Assembly: GCA_003963305.1 (NCBI GenBank)
Contig: RXJR01000031.1
Location: forward strand, 1 to 64,000
Direction: 5' to 3'
Length of the DNA stretch: 64,000 bases
Origin: Candidatus Melainabacteria bacterium
GTDB lineage: Bacteria > Cyanobacteriota > Vampirovibrionia > Obscuribacterales > Obscuribacteraceae
The position numbers and the translations under genes were made by a program. The notes below the pieces were generated by a model. It ran no database searches, was not told the DNA's origin, and worked only from the letters and a program-made list of their open reading frames with translations. Positions 63,656-64,000 of this stretch are shown piece by piece; position 1 is the stretch's first letter, and each line of letters opens with the position of its first letter.

Positions 63656-64000
63656 AGACGCCAGCCAAATCGCTTTTCCTAATCTGGATCATTTTCGTCG
63701 TTGTGCTGTTTCCGATTAGCCCGATTCAATTCGCAGATCCACGATTGGAGTTCTTTCGAGCCTGGCTATATGAGTGGCTGCCAGTTATGCTGCTCGTGCT
63801 TATAACGAGGTCCAATCTCATTACAGATCAGACAATAAAGGTACCTGTTTTAGTCGTACTGGTGCCGCTGACAATCGGTAGCCTTTTGATAGCAAGCTTC
63901 TATGGAACAGAAGGCATTGCAGAAGCAGTGGATAAAAACGAGAATATTTTTTCCAAACCAAAGCAGATCATAAGAACTGCATCCAGTACCATAACCAGTT
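63652..64000 (+). CDS. Membrane protein, N-terminal part (runs off window)
   Basis: 116 codons seen. It starts in an ATGA overlap with the small TPR gene. Three hydrophobic segments (LFLIWIIFVVVLFPISP, LPVMLLVLI, VPVLVVLVPLTIGSLLIASF) indicate a polytopic membrane protein. The soluble part begins about residue 90 (GTEGIAEAVDKNENIFSKPK). No family can be assigned from the fragment. Confidence 0.65.
   Translation, partial: MKTPAKSLFLIWIIFVVVLFPISPIQFADPRLEFFRAWLYEWLPVMLLVLITRSNLITDQTIKVPVLVVLVPLTIGSLLIASFYGTEGIAEAVDKNENIFSKPKQIIRTASSTITS

Overview
The window looks like chromosome of a Gram-negative, non-photosynthetic relative of Cyanobacteria (Melainabacteria/Vampirovibrionia, most like Candidatus Obscuribacter and its order). 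This is inferred from gene content: a cyanobacterial-style type III glutamine synthetase, LpxI (lipid A, so an outer membrane), many exported TPR proteins, TPR-CHAT and TPR-caspase proteins, moderate GC and no photosynthesis genes. I could not run a phylogenetic test. There is no prophage, CRISPR array or complete IS element. The only RNA gene is tRNA-Arg(ACG).

Layout. 1-3.5 kb: the start of an exported low-complexity protein and a large TPR protein whose CHAT protease domain has lost both catalytic residues. 3.9-8.8 kb: a forward operon of glpD, a 2-hydroxyacid dehydrogenase and two GT87-like membrane proteins, the first being only the C-terminal half of the second. 8.9-13.6 kb: GH1 beta-glucosidase and rsgA (reverse), then typA (forward). 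13.7-23 kb: an exported PQQ/sorbosone-dehydrogenase-like beta-propeller, an AI-2E family permease, a truncated tyrosine recombinase, a Spy-like periplasmic protein, a membrane protein, a CHASE3-GGDEF-EAL protein and a TPR lipoprotein. 23-30 kb: glnN with yjbQ, a JAB-like hypothetical protein, a TPR protein and lpxI. 30-35.5 kb: hypothetical membrane and exported proteins, the tRNA, an ABC ATPase and a cytosolic serine carboxypeptidase. 35.6-56.4 kb: an accessory-looking block of very large TPR proteins (PDZ-TPR, TPR-caspase, TPR-CHAT), a Trp-rich solenoid, a DUF4240 protein, a gene broken by an in-frame stop, a WG-repeat protein, a calpain-type protease, a PE-PPE hydrolase and an internally duplicated protein. 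56.5-64 kb: a voltage-gated K+ channel, a nitroreductase, a P-loop kinase-like protein, an SGNH hydrolase, a hypothetical protein, a sensor histidine kinase, a small TPR protein and the start of a membrane protein.

The most unusual structure is a family of short GC-rich hairpin repeats at four intergenic sites (about 8.8, 13.6, 23.1 and 27.4 kb). Stem sequences differ between sites and are sometimes doubly substituted within one array, but complementarity, a GGA centre and a GCTCCAT-like flank are kept. Two arrays fill the gap between convergent genes almost to the base, and two copies have T-tracts that make them intrinsic terminators. The second theme is a concentration of caspase-fold and papain-fold proteases, mostly fused to TPRs: one intact CHAT, one intact caspase, one catalytically dead CHAT and one calpain with a canonical EF-hand. 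They suggest regulated proteolysis or an effector/immunity role, but nothing here proves it.

Where a start codon was moved from the longest open frame, the reason is given in the entry. Functions of the hypothetical proteins are left open.
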